64,000 bases of DNA from Pseudoselenomonas ruminantium (GTDB taxonomy: Bacteria > Bacillota > Negativicutes > Selenomonadales > Selenomonadaceae): NCBI GenBank assembly GCA_902780915.1, contig CACZHK010000010.1, positions 1 to 64,000 on the forward strand. Direction: 5' to 3'. The stretch's first letter is position 1. Every line of letters starts with the position of its first letter. Positions 52,557 through 60,812 of this stretch are shown here, piece by piece. Under the pieces are notes generated by a model. The model saw nothing but the letters and a program-made list of their open reading frames with translations. It was not told the origin of the DNA and did not search any database. Position numbers and translations under genes: made by a program.

Positions 52557-53831
52557 TCAGAAGTAGAAGTCAATCATTGCCCTGTAGAGATTGCGGTGGC
52601 CCTGGAAAGTCTCCCAGTCAGCGCTGTTGTACTTAGCCCGCTCATAAAGTACCTCAGCCACTACATTCTTGTAAGGCACGTAGCGGCAGCCTACGGTCCA
52701 GCCCTTAGTCCCCTTCAGTACAGACCCCCAGCTGTCATCACCATAAATGTAACCAGTCTTGCCAATGTTGTGATACCGCACATATGCGCCAAAGGAGTGG
52801 GGCACCTCAGGATTGGTCCACTTGTAATCCAGTCTTGCAAACCAGCTGTGATTCCGCCTTACCGGATCCTTGGCACCGGCCAAAGGCTCCGCATTGGTCT
52901 TGACATAATCTGCCGTCAGGCGCAGATTGCGGGCCACATTGGTAGCAGCGCTGATAACAAAGGCATGGGAACCATAGGGATTCACAATCTTGTTAGGACC
53001 TGCGCCATTATCACTGTAAGGATCATTTACCATAGCATCCTTGCTCTTATTCAGCTTGGCATAGGCCAGGAAGACATCAAGGTTCTTAGCCACAGGACCC
53101 TTGATCATGGGACCCCAGAAATCCACATCGGCCTCGGGATATTCAGCCAGGCCGTAGTAGAAAGCGCCTGCCCGCAGCCCCCGCTTGGTAATAGGCACAC
53201 TAACATCGATACCGTCAGTGGTGGCGCCCAGCAAAGAGCACTGATAGCCCAGCATGTTCCACTTGCGGCCCACATTCACTTCTACGCCGTTCTTGAGATT
53301 GCCAGACAGCCAGATGCGCTGTATCTGCCCATCTTCCCGCCGGCGGTAGGTTCCATCACCCATATAGGCGTAACGCTGGTTCGTCTCACTTTGCAGATGG
53401 CCAGTCCAGTGGCTATTGATTTTGTAATCGGCCATCAGGTTCAGGTAGAAGCGACGATTGGTTTTTTCATCTGCCGTCTCCCAGGCGTGGTCCGAGGCAG
53501 TAGCCCTGTTGTCGTGGTCATAGGAAACACGCGCAAAGCCGTAAAGCTTAAACCGCTTCTGCTCCTTCTTGACCTCCTCAAGTTCTGCCTGGGTCTTATC
53601 GGCAGCTGCCTTGGCCTCCTTGGATTCGCCGGCCTGCTGCTTCAAGGTTTCCAACTGGGCCAGCAATTCTCTCTGCTGGGCTTCCAGAGCTTCGATACGG
53701 GCCTGCAGGTCTGCCTCACCTGCAGGAGCTGCCATATTATCTGCTACATCTGCAGGAGCTGCCAGCAGGGTTCCGGACATGCTCATGGTCAGGCCCAACA
53801 TGATGGCGGCGGTTTTCTTGCGATTGATCAT
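52557..53831 (-). CDS. Outer membrane porin with N-terminal coiled coil
   Basis: A 424-residue protein with a signal peptide (ending near LLAAPADVA), a coiled coil at about 40-95 (LQARIEALEAQQRELLAQLE) and a beta-barrel beginning FKLYGFARVSYDHDNR and ending in MIDFYF, a terminal phenylalanine as in barrels recognised by BamA. There is no SLH domain, unlike OmpM. It lies between EIIC and EIIA in the beta-glucan operon, so it probably admits oligosaccharides. It is direct evidence that the organism has an outer membrane. Confidence 0.88.
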   Translation of the reverse strand: MINRKKTAAIMLGLTMSMSGTLLAAPADVADNMAAPAGEADLQARIEALEAQQRELLAQLETLKQQAGESKEAKAAADKTQAELEEVKKEQKRFKLYGFARVSYDHDNRATASDHAWETADEKTNRRFYLNLMADYKINSHWTGHLQSETNQRYAYMGDGTYRRREDGQIQRIWLSGNLKNGVEVNVGRKWNMLGYQCSLLGATTDGIDVSVPITKRGLRAGAFYYGLAEYPEADVDFWGPMIKGPVAKNLDVFLAYAKLNKSKDAMVNDPYSDNGAGPNKIVNPYGSHAFVISAATNVARNLRLTADYVKTNAEPLAGAKDPVRRNHSWFARLDYKWTNPEVPHSFGAYVRYHNIGKTGYIYGDDSWGSVLKGTKGWTVGCRYVPYKNVVAEVLYERAKYNSADWETFQGHRNLYRAMIDFYF

Positions 53832-53889
53832 AATATCCTCATTCCTATCTTTATTTTCTCTATTCTCTTCTCTATGGCCAAGGGAGCAA

Positions 53890-55215
53890 TCAGTTCTGGT
53901 TTGCTGCCTCAGCTTCTGCCTCTTCCTGCTCCTCAGCCAGCAGGGCTTTGTCCTGGGACTTTACGAAAGGCAGGTAAATGATAGTGGCCAGGGTCAGGTT
54001 GATGATCTGCACCACAGCTCCCTGCCAGCCGTCCAGCAGGAAACCTGCTATGATGGGCGGGGTGGTCCAGGGCACCTGCACGGCACTCAGCGGAGCCATG
54101 AAACCGATGCTGATGGCACCGTAGGTCACAAAGAGGGCCATCAGGGGTACCAGGGTAAAGGGAATCAGCAAATAGGGATTGAACACGATGGGCAGGCCGA
54201 AGATGATAGGCTCATTGATATTGAAGAGTCCGGGCACCATAGCCATGCGGGTCAGGGACTTCATCTGGCTGGACCTGGCCACCAGCAGGGCTGCGATAAT
54301 CAGGCCCAGGGTCAGGCCGCAACCGCCGCTCTTGACGAATACATCGTTGATCTGCACAGTGAAGATATGGGCTGCAGGGTTGCCAAGGAGCTGGCCGCCT
54401 GCTTCAAGGATATGCTGGTTGTCCAGGGAGTTGGCGATAAGCAGGGGGCTCACCACGCCGCCTACCACGTTGGGGCCATGGACACCGGCCCAGAAGAGAA
54501 TGCTCTGGAGACCCACGATGACGATGCCGCCGCCCAGGCTGTCGGAAAGGCCCTGAAGAGGCGTCTGAATGACCTTGAAAATCAGTTCAGGCATGGTGGT
54601 GGCACCAAGGTAGCGGCAAAGGGCAAAAGCCACAGAGGCAAAGAAGAAAAGGAGGATGCCGGGAATCAAGGCCTCAAAAGCCCTGGCCACGCCACTGGGT
54701 ACAGAATCAGGCATCTTGATGGTCAGGTGATGCTTCTCGCAGTAAACAAAGACATAGCTGGTAAAGAAAGCTACTAAAATTGCCGTGATGACGCCATTGC
54801 TGCCTGCCCAGGTCTTGGGAATCAGGTCCCCTACCACAGCGCCGCCTTCAGCGGTAAGAGTGGAGGGCATCAGGATCAGGAAAGTGGAAAGAGCCAGGAT
54901 GGAAGCCATGCTGGCATCACAACCCTCGTTAGCCACGAACTTATAAGTGATGGCCATGACCACGATGAGAGCCAGGACGCTGAAGGTTGCCCCGGACACA
55001 GCATACAGGGGAGCCGTCCAGTCAGCTCCAAAGATGGAAGCCATGAACTCGGCATAACCGGGTACTGGCAGATTTGCCAACAACAGGAACAACGAACCGC
55101 CGATAGTGAAGGGCGTGGTCATGATGAAACCATCACGCAAGGCTACCACTTCACGAATCTGGGCGAAATTTGACATGAATTCAAGAAATTTATCAAATAT
55201 CTCTTGCTTGCTCAC
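53890..55215 (-). CDS. PTS cellobiose-type EIIC permease
   Basis: A 441-residue membrane protein of the Lac/Cel EIIC family, with VALRDGFIMTTPFTIGGSLF, FWAGVHGPNVVGGVVSPLLI and the substrate-site loop FNINEPIIFGLPIVFNP. It transports and phosphorylates beta-glucosides together with EIIA and EIIB. It is the first gene of the six-gene operon, with its promoter at 55286-55314. The C-terminus is acidic and Ala-rich. Confidence 0.95.
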   Translation of the reverse strand: MSKQEIFDKFLEFMSNFAQIREVVALRDGFIMTTPFTIGGSLFLLLANLPVPGYAEFMASIFGADWTAPLYAVSGATFSVLALIVVMAITYKFVANEGCDASMASILALSTFLILMPSTLTAEGGAVVGDLIPKTWAGSNGVITAILVAFFTSYVFVYCEKHHLTIKMPDSVPSGVARAFEALIPGILLFFFASVAFALCRYLGATTMPELIFKVIQTPLQGLSDSLGGGIVIVGLQSILFWAGVHGPNVVGGVVSPLLIANSLDNQHILEAGGQLLGNPAAHIFTVQINDVFVKSGGCGLTLGLIIAALLVARSSQMKSLTRMAMVPGLFNINEPIIFGLPIVFNPYLLIPFTLVPLMALFVTYGAISIGFMAPLSAVQVPWTTPPIIAGFLLDGWQGAVVQIINLTLATIIYLPFVKSQDKALLAEEQEEAEAEAANQN

Positions 55216-55285
55216 GAATTTCCCTCTTTTCTCTCAATTACTCCTAAACATCAACAGTGCACAGCTCTTTCCTTAAGGTGGTTAA

Positions 55286-55389
55286 AATATAACAAATATT
55301 CATTTGCGCCACAATATTTTGCAGGTCAGTTGAAACAGTGATACAAGCCTTGGCCGGCTTTTTTATTGTTTTTGCAACATAGTTGCAAA
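55286..55389 (-). promoter_or_regulatory. Beta-glucan operon promoter with upstream palindrome
   Basis: On the minus strand TTGTGG (55309-55314), 17 nt, TATATT (55286-55291). A perfect 8-3-8 palindrome TTTGCAAC/GTTGCAAA lies at 55371-55389, about 95 bp upstream of the start point. It may bind the RpiR regulator encoded next door. Confidence 0.65.
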
Positions 55390-55429
55390 TTCAGGCGTGT
55401 TTTGAGTTGATTTGCCGTGTTTTTGCAAT

Positions 55430-55456
55430 AAAAAAGCCTTCCCCCTAAGGAGAAGG
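55430..55456 (-). terminator. Terminator after rpiR
   Basis: On the minus strand CCTTCTCC, TTAG, GGGGAAGG followed by CTTTTTT. Confidence 0.9.
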
Positions 55457-55482
55457 TTGGTCAGGCTATTGTTTTCGTAGTA

Positions 55483-56319
55483 TCAGTAATAGAAGTTCTT
55501 GCTCAGCCATTCTTCACGGTGGCGCAGGCTTTCGACATCTTCCTTGCCCATGAGCACTGCCCAGAGCACATGGAGAATGTAGGTGATGCTCATGATGAAG
55601 ATCCTGGGGCCCCCTTCATTCATGTGCTCAGCGTCCGTGGCAGGAATGGCCACATCAGCCATCTGCCCCAAAGTGGATTTGGGATTGGCGGTGATGAGGA
55701 GCAGAGGGACCTTGCGTTCTTTGAGTTTCTGGGCAATGTCCAGCAGCATGCGGTTCTCCCCGGTGCGGCTCACGAAAAAGCCAATATGATTTTTAGGCGA
55801 ACTGTAGGCCTGCAGGTACTGAGATACCATGTTGTCATGAAGGGAGGTGGTCTTGCCCACCATGGCAAAGCTCTCCACCATCATGTACAGTGGATAGCGG
55901 TTGTTGCCCATGGCATAGAAATCTATCTGGTCAGCCTGACGGATGCGATGTACTGCCCGCACCACGATGGCAGGATCCAGGATATCATGGGTTTCCTTGA
56001 AGGTATTGATGCCCAGGTACATCATCTTTTCCATGATCAGGGGCACATTGTCCTTCCTGGTGAAATGCCTCTCCGGTGGCTCGTCCTCATGCTGCATCAT
56101 CTCCGCCATGAAGTGGACCTTGAAATCCACATACCCCTCAAAGCCCAGTTTCTGGGTGAAACGCACGATGGCTGCCGAGTTGGTATAAGTAGCCTTGGCC
56201 AGCTGACGAGTGGAAAAATTGCCCAGTTCCCGAAAGTGCTCTACCAAATAATCTGCAATGGCACTCTCTGCCTCCGAGAAACCTTGCTTCTCCTGCAGCA
56301 CCCTACGCAAATTTGCCAT
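55483..56319 (-). CDS. RpiR-family transcriptional regulator (HTH plus SIS domain)
   Basis: A 278-residue regulator. The N-terminal HTH_6 domain shows GFSEAESAIADYLVEHFREL and TRQLAKATYTNSAAIVRFTQKLGF; the SIS sugar-phosphate domain spans about 110-250. RpiR proteins sense phosphosugars and control sugar operons; this one very likely controls the beta-glucan operon downstream. AGGAGG precedes the ATG. The region upstream to 56742 contains a terminator and RNA-like structure. Confidence 0.92.
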   Translation of the reverse strand: MANLRRVLQEKQGFSEAESAIADYLVEHFRELGNFSTRQLAKATYTNSAAIVRFTQKLGFEGYVDFKVHFMAEMMQHEDEPPERHFTRKDNVPLIMEKMMYLGINTFKETHDILDPAIVVRAVHRIRQADQIDFYAMGNNRYPLYMMVESFAMVGKTTSLHDNMVSQYLQAYSSPKNHIGFFVSRTGENRMLLDIAQKLKERKVPLLLITANPKSTLGQMADVAIPATDAEHMNEGGPRIFIMSITYILHVLWAVLMGKEDVESLRHREEWLSKNFYY

Positions 56320-56409
56320 GCCTCATCCTCCTAAAACACCACAGATGACCATAAAAATATCTTTACTTCAGTTTATCATACCGCCACCAAATACAAAATC
56401 TGTCAGCGC

Positions 56410-56640
56410 AAAAAAAATGCCATCCACTGGGAAGTGGACGGCCAAATCTTCAGGGATCTCAAAAATGGGATTTTCTTGGAAATTGTAGTGTGATAAAACT
56501 TATGGGGAATGGGAGGATAGAATATCCTTGGAGGTCGGTGGCCAATGGGGATAAGCCACCAATCATATTCTCAAACCTCTGCCAGAAAGCCCTTCCGCTT
56601 CCTGACAGAAGGAATCATATCATGCTTTCTGCACAGCTGA
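56410..56640 (-). ncRNA. Candidate structured non-coding RNA or leader ending in a terminator
   Basis: The 423 bases between ccmF and rpiR contain no protein gene, but the minus strand shows a series of hairpins. They are: a stem CAGAAAGC/GCTTTCTG (56583-56590 with 56624-56631) enclosing CCTTC/GAAGG; GGTGGC/GCCACC (56537-56542 with 56555-56560); GGATA/TATCC (56515-56527); and a terminator GCCGTCCACT/AGTGGATGGC (56419-56442) followed by eight T. It ends 90 nt before the rpiR ATG. It could be a small RNA or an attenuated rpiR leader. I recognise no known family. Confidence 0.5.
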
Positions 56641-56700
56641 GAAGTTTTTTTCAGCAATTGCAACTCTGCTACAGGAAAAATTGCAGAAATAGTTCATTTT

Positions 56701-56715
56701 TGTAACACTGTTACA
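56701..56715. promoter_or_regulatory. 15-bp inverted repeat between ccmF and the candidate RNA
   Basis: TGTAAC, ACT, GTTACA is a perfect 6-3-6 palindrome flanked by T-rich DNA, 28 nt past the ccmF stop. It could be an operator for the candidate RNA or rpiR transcript. A role in ccmF termination is unlikely because no GC-rich stem is present. Confidence 0.4.
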
Positions 56716-56742
56716 TTTTTGTGAAACGGGGACTTGTTCAGC

Positions 56743-58899
56743 TTATTTTATCTTGCCAATATCCAATGCCTTGACGCTGTCAGAGCCCCCACGTTTTACT
56801 GCCAGCAGGCAGCCGCCAGTCACAGCCGTACAGGCCAGCCATAGCAGCCAGATATAGGGCTTTGTGCTGACGGAAGCAGTGACCGACACTTTTTCAGCCT
56901 CTGCCAGGGAGGGCAGGATTTCCAGGCGCACCTTCTTATAGTCTTCAGTCATGCCTGTCAGCCGCACGCGCTTCTTGCCTTCCAGCACGCTCACCGGCTG
57001 GGAATTTCCCGTGCGGTTTTGGGATACCTCTATAACAGGCCTTATGGTTTCAACCACATCCCCATTGGTCACGGAAATCTCTGCTGTGAGCTTCAGGCGC
57101 CCCCCGGGCTCCTCCTCGGCCTCCACATCTTCCAACAGATAGGCCTCCTCCCCTGCCAGGGCAATCTGCTTCTTTTTCAGGGTCAGTTCTTCAACCCCCG
57201 TCTCCTTGGGCGGTGTAGGCGCTATATAGATATCCCCGGGCAGTGCCCTGCAGATGGCAGGCTCCCGGGCAGCATCAGAACCATTTGCGTGCAGCTTGGT
57301 GAGAGCGCGGACTTCCTGTCCGTCCACCTCATACACATAGGCCTTCCCCTTGCCATCCTCCGCAAAATCCTGTCCCCGGTAAGTGATTTCATGCCCCAGC
57401 AGGCTCCTGGTCTCTCCTGCCTGGAACTCTTCTGAAAGAGTCTGGCTGCCGCTGCCGGAAAGCACGATGGCAAGAAGTCCCAGCCCCAGCCCCACATGGG
57501 CAATGGTTCCTCCCAATCTGAGGCCGCTGCGGGGATATCCCAGGACAGAAGCTCCCACTCCCAGCAAGGATGTCCCCGCCAGAAGCAAGGGCAGGATTCC
57601 CCTGACACCTGCTGCCAAGGCCAGGACCGCTCCCAGCACGAAGCATCCGGCCAAAGCCATTTTCACCTGCTGCCCCTGCAGCAGACGGCTGCCGCCATAG
57701 CCCCGCACAGAGCAACAAGTCAGCACCGCCAGCATGGCCACGGCCAAAGGCAGGGTCGTCCTGACATAGAAATTCGTATCCACCGCCGCAGGCTTGCCTG
57801 CCAGTTGGGTGAGCAGGGGCATGGACATGCCCAGGAAGATGATCACCGCCATAAAGACCAGGAGCAGCATGCCAAGGGAAAGCAGGAATTCCCGGTTGCC
57901 ATAGCCCTCATAGATTTCCCCCTGGGGCAGTTCCTTCAGCTTCCAAATAAGCTGGCAAATGGCGACCATCAGCACCAGGGCATTCACCACCGCAATCAAT
58001 AGGCCGATGCTGGTGCCGCTGAAGGAGTGGACGGAAAAATCCCCCAGGATGCCGCTGCGGGTCAAAAATGTGCCATAAAGCACAAAAGAATAAGTGAAGA
58101 TGGCAGCCAGGTGTGCCATGACGCGCACATTGGGACGAACCTTGGCCAGCTTCAGCAAATGCAGCAGCACAGCCGCCAGCAGCCAGGGCACCAGGGATGA
58201 GTTCTCCACCGGGTCCCAGCCCCAGTATCCTCCCCAGCCCAGCACTTTGTAGGCCCAGTAGCCGCCAATGAAAATGCCCGCTCCCAAAAAAGCCCAGGCT
58301 ATGAGGGTCCATTTCCTGGCAGGCTCCAGCCAGCCATCATCCTTCGGGTCCTGCCAAAGGGCTCCTGCCCCGTAGGCAAAGGGCACTGCCAAAAGTGCAT
58401 AGCCAATGAAGATAATGGGCGGATGAATGGCCATCCAGGGGTCCTGCAACAGGGGATTCAGCCCCACCCCATCTTCCATGAGTTCCGCCACAGGCAGGAA
58501 GGGACTTTTCCCCAGCACCAGTACAGCCAGCAGGGCCTGCAGCAACATATACACCGCCATGCCCTGGGGCGCCATCTTCTTCCTGCAGGCCAGATACCCG
58601 CCCACCAGGGCGTGGATCAGCAGCCACAGTAGGAAGGAGCCCTGCTGCCCTGCCCAGAAAACAGAAAACTTGTACAGCGGATCCAAATCCTTTGACGAGT
58701 AATTTGCCACATACTCCAGACCGAAGTCATTTTGGAAGATGGCAGCCATCAGGAGGACACTAGCAACAGCCGTTCCTCCCAAGGCCCCACAGGCCAGATA
58801 AGCCCCCCACTTCTCCCCGGCCTCCCTGCGGAAGGCACACACGAACACGGCCAGTAAGGAAAAGGCCAAAGTAAATCCCAGGCTCGCAGCCCCTGCCAT
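56743..58899 (-). CDS. ccmF: Cytochrome c heme lyase CcmF/NrfE-type
   Basis: A 718-residue protein with about fifteen membrane helices. It carries the WWD heme motif WGGYWGWDPVENSSLVPWLL near residue 230, conserved histidines (MAIHPPIIFIGY) and a C-terminal periplasmic part of about 200 residues closed by a last helix. It joins heme from CcmE to apocytochrome cysteines. It could serve NrfA and NrfH. The ATG at 58897-58899 follows GGAGG; an in-frame ATG 20 codons upstream is less likely. It follows the Crp/Fnr gene by 56 nt. Confidence 0.93.
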   Translation of the reverse strand: MAGAASLGFTLAFSLLAVFVCAFRREAGEKWGAYLACGALGGTAVASVLLMAAIFQNDFGLEYVANYSSKDLDPLYKFSVFWAGQQGSFLLWLLIHALVGGYLACRKKMAPQGMAVYMLLQALLAVLVLGKSPFLPVAELMEDGVGLNPLLQDPWMAIHPPIIFIGYALLAVPFAYGAGALWQDPKDDGWLEPARKWTLIAWAFLGAGIFIGGYWAYKVLGWGGYWGWDPVENSSLVPWLLAAVLLHLLKLAKVRPNVRVMAHLAAIFTYSFVLYGTFLTRSGILGDFSVHSFSGTSIGLLIAVVNALVLMVAICQLIWKLKELPQGEIYEGYGNREFLLSLGMLLLVFMAVIIFLGMSMPLLTQLAGKPAAVDTNFYVRTTLPLAVAMLAVLTCCSVRGYGGSRLLQGQQVKMALAGCFVLGAVLALAAGVRGILPLLLAGTSLLGVGASVLGYPRSGLRLGGTIAHVGLGLGLLAIVLSGSGSQTLSEEFQAGETRSLLGHEITYRGQDFAEDGKGKAYVYEVDGQEVRALTKLHANGSDAAREPAICRALPGDIYIAPTPPKETGVEELTLKKKQIALAGEEAYLLEDVEAEEEPGGRLKLTAEISVTNGDVVETIRPVIEVSQNRTGNSQPVSVLEGKKRVRLTGMTEDYKKVRLEILPSLAEAEKVSVTASVSTKPYIWLLWLACTAVTGGCLLAVKRGGSDSVKALDIGKIK

Positions 58900-58955
58900 A
58901 GATATTCCTCCAATGCTGAATTGTATATTGCTGAAATTTTTCTGATGCTCTTGCT

Positions 58956-59636
58956 TCAAACGATATCCCGCCCCAGTACCCGGGACTTTATGAGCCGCAG
59001 CCAGTCCGGACCTGTTTCCAACAGCCCTTCTTCCTGCATCAGGCCGATTTCCCGGGTCAGGGCGCTGCGGTTGCAGTCAAGTTCCTTAGCCAGCTGCACC
59101 CGTCCGGGCACCGCCACCTGCTCATTTTTCTGCCGCTTCTCCCTCTGCAGGAGATAGATGATGATGCGCTCCCGCAGGGATTTCTTCGACAACACCTCCA
59201 TCTTCTCCACCATGAGCAGATTCTTCCTGGCAAGGGCTTCCAAAACGTGCTTCATGACAATGCCGTGGATGCGTCCCAGCCGCGGCCCGGAAACCAGCAG
59301 TGCCCGATAGGGAATCCACATCACCTGCATGGGAGTGATGGCTTCCACCGCACTGCCGCTGCACTCGGCGGACAAAATGGCAGAATTCACCCCCACCAGG
59401 GCTCCACGCTCCAGCCTGTGCCCCACATTCTCATTGCCCAGCCAGTCTTCTGTGAGAATCTGCGCCGTCCCCTGCAAAATGATGCCCAGCTGGTCATTCT
59501 CCTCATAGGCTGCCAGCAGCCTGTCCTTTCTCTCGTACTGCTTCACAACCGCCGCCGTGTGTCTGATAAAGGACTGCACCTCCTCTGGTTTCAAGCCAGC
59601 AAAAATCGACAGTTCCTCCAGATGGCAATCCGTCAT
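58956..59636 (-). CDS. Crp/Fnr-family transcriptional regulator
   Basis: A 226-residue regulator with an N-terminal cyclic-nucleotide-type beta-roll (LGIILQGTAQILTEDWLGNE, ERGALVGVNSAILSA) and a C-terminal winged HTH (VPGRVQLAKELDCNRSALTREIGLMQEEGLL). There is no N-terminal four-cysteine cluster as in Fnr, so it is not an iron-sulfur Fnr; HcpR- or CooA-like ligand sensing is possible. It is upstream of ccmF and may control nitrite respiration. The ATG at 59634-59636 has GGGAGG at 8 nt; earlier ATGs at 59642 and 59672 exist. Confidence 0.88.
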   Translation of the reverse strand: MTDCHLEELSIFAGLKPEEVQSFIRHTAAVVKQYERKDRLLAAYEENDQLGIILQGTAQILTEDWLGNENVGHRLERGALVGVNSAILSAECSGSAVEAITPMQVMWIPYRALLVSGPRLGRIHGIVMKHVLEALARKNLLMVEKMEVLSKKSLRERIIIYLLQREKRQKNEQVAVPGRVQLAKELDCNRSALTREIGLMQEEGLLETGPDWLRLIKSRVLGRDIV

Positions 59637-59675
59637 ATCCATGTCCTCCCACCAACAATCCTTCCCATGCACAAA

Positions 59676-59708
59676 GGGGGCAGTTCACCACAAGGTGAAT
59701 CGCCCCCC
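59676..59708 (-). terminator. Hairpin after ppx
   Basis: On the minus strand GGGGGC GA TTCACC, TTGT, GGTGAA CT GCCCCC form a long stem followed by a weak CTTTG run. Confidence 0.65.
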
Positions 59709-59720
59709 TGCTTATTATCT

Positions 59721-60647
59721 TCAGCTCTCCCTCTTCAGCACCTGCTGATAGAGATAGCCTTCCCGGACGCCCATATAGCTCACATGGATCATCTTGGCCT
59801 TGAAATGCTTGATCACCGTCTGCAGGATAATCATGCCCGGCAGGATGGTGCGGATGCGGTCAGGCACCACCTTCAGCATGAGATCCAGCTTGCTGGTGGC
59901 GATTTCTTCATCCCCCTCGGGATTCTCCAGCTTCTTGAGGATCTTCTTCACGTTCACCGCATTGATGACGCTGTTGTTTGGAGGCAGATTGAAGAGGGCA
60001 TTATTCAGCTTGCAGGCCGCGCGCACAGTACCGCCCACGCCGCAGATGCCGTCAATCTTCTTGAACTTGCCCTCGAAGAACTCCGTATCAGCCATCATGG
60101 CCGCCAGCACTGCCTCCTGGATGGCCTTGCGCTCCTTCCTGGTGGGAATGAGATGGCTCACATAGTCGTTGTACATGGAAAGGGAGCCCACAGGCATGGA
60201 GAAAGCCTTCTCAATCTTCTGGTTCTTATACACCACCAGCTCCGTGCTGGCGCCACCGATATCCACCAGGAGGCCTGTGGACAGGTGCATGGCGCGGGTG
60301 GCTCCCACGAAGTCCAGCTCTGCTTCCTTCTCGCCGGGTATGACCTCAATCTTCAGCCCGCTGGCCCGCATGATCTGGTCCACGGCTTCCTCGCTGTTGT
60401 CGATATTGCGAAGAGCCGCCGTAGCAAAGGCATGGCCCTCCACGTCAAAAGCCTTCAGAAGCCCATTGAACTCGCTGAGCACAATGCTGGCCCGCTCAAT
60501 GCCCTCCTCATTCATGCGCCCATGCTTGATATAGGAAGCCAGCCCCGTGGAATCCTTCTTGCTCATCAAGAGCTCCGGCTTATCCCCGTCCATGCGGTAG
60601 ATATTGAGCCGGATAGTATTGGAGCCTATGTCGATGATGCCATACAT
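59721..60647 (-). CDS. Ppx/GppA-family phosphatase
   Basis: A 308-residue ASKHA-fold enzyme with YGIIDIGSNTIRLNIYRMD (phosphate 1 loop), FATAALRNIDNS, GLLVDIGGASTELVVYKN and GVGGTVRAACKL. The short length (a single catalytic module) matches exopolyphosphatase or pppGpp phosphohydrolase proteins lacking the C-terminal HD region. It hydrolyses polyphosphate and/or (p)ppGpp. Its promoter carries palindrome site C. Confidence 0.93.
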   Translation of the reverse strand: MYGIIDIGSNTIRLNIYRMDGDKPELLMSKKDSTGLASYIKHGRMNEEGIERASIVLSEFNGLLKAFDVEGHAFATAALRNIDNSEEAVDQIMRASGLKIEVIPGEKEAELDFVGATRAMHLSTGLLVDIGGASTELVVYKNQKIEKAFSMPVGSLSMYNDYVSHLIPTRKERKAIQEAVLAAMMADTEFFEGKFKKIDGICGVGGTVRAACKLNNALFNLPPNNSVINAVNVKKILKKLENPEGDEEIATSKLDLMLKVVPDRIRTILPGMIILQTVIKHFKAKMIHVSYMGVREGYLYQQVLKRES

Positions 60648-60706
60648 ACTGCCATTCCCCTTTCTGAAGGAAGCCTAGATTGTATCGTCAGAAACATCTA
60701 AAGAGT

Positions 60707-60745
60707 ATTATAACGTAATTATGCCAGTTTTGCCATAGTCAGAAC
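60707..60745 (-). promoter_or_regulatory. ppx promoter with palindromic element, site C
   Basis: On the minus strand TATAAT (60707-60712) is preceded after 14 nt by an imperfect palindrome GTTTTGCC, ATA, GTCAGAAC (plus strand 60727-60745, 6 of 8 positions symmetric). Same layout as sites A and B. Confidence 0.6.
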
Positions 60746-60779
60746 ATATTTACCTGTCCATCAGCGTTATTCAAGACGA

Positions 60780-60812
60780 AAATCCCGCCCAGTCTCCCCG
60801 GACGGGATGCTT
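60780..60812 (-). terminator. Terminator after hydA
   Basis: On the minus strand ATCCCGTCC and GGGCGGGAT pair and are followed by TTTTCG. Confidence 0.82.

Noticed and set aside
58956..59636. Calling the Crp/Fnr protein HcpR or Fnr
   Set aside because: It lacks the Fnr cysteine cluster, and I cannot separate HcpR from other Crp/Fnr groups without alignment.
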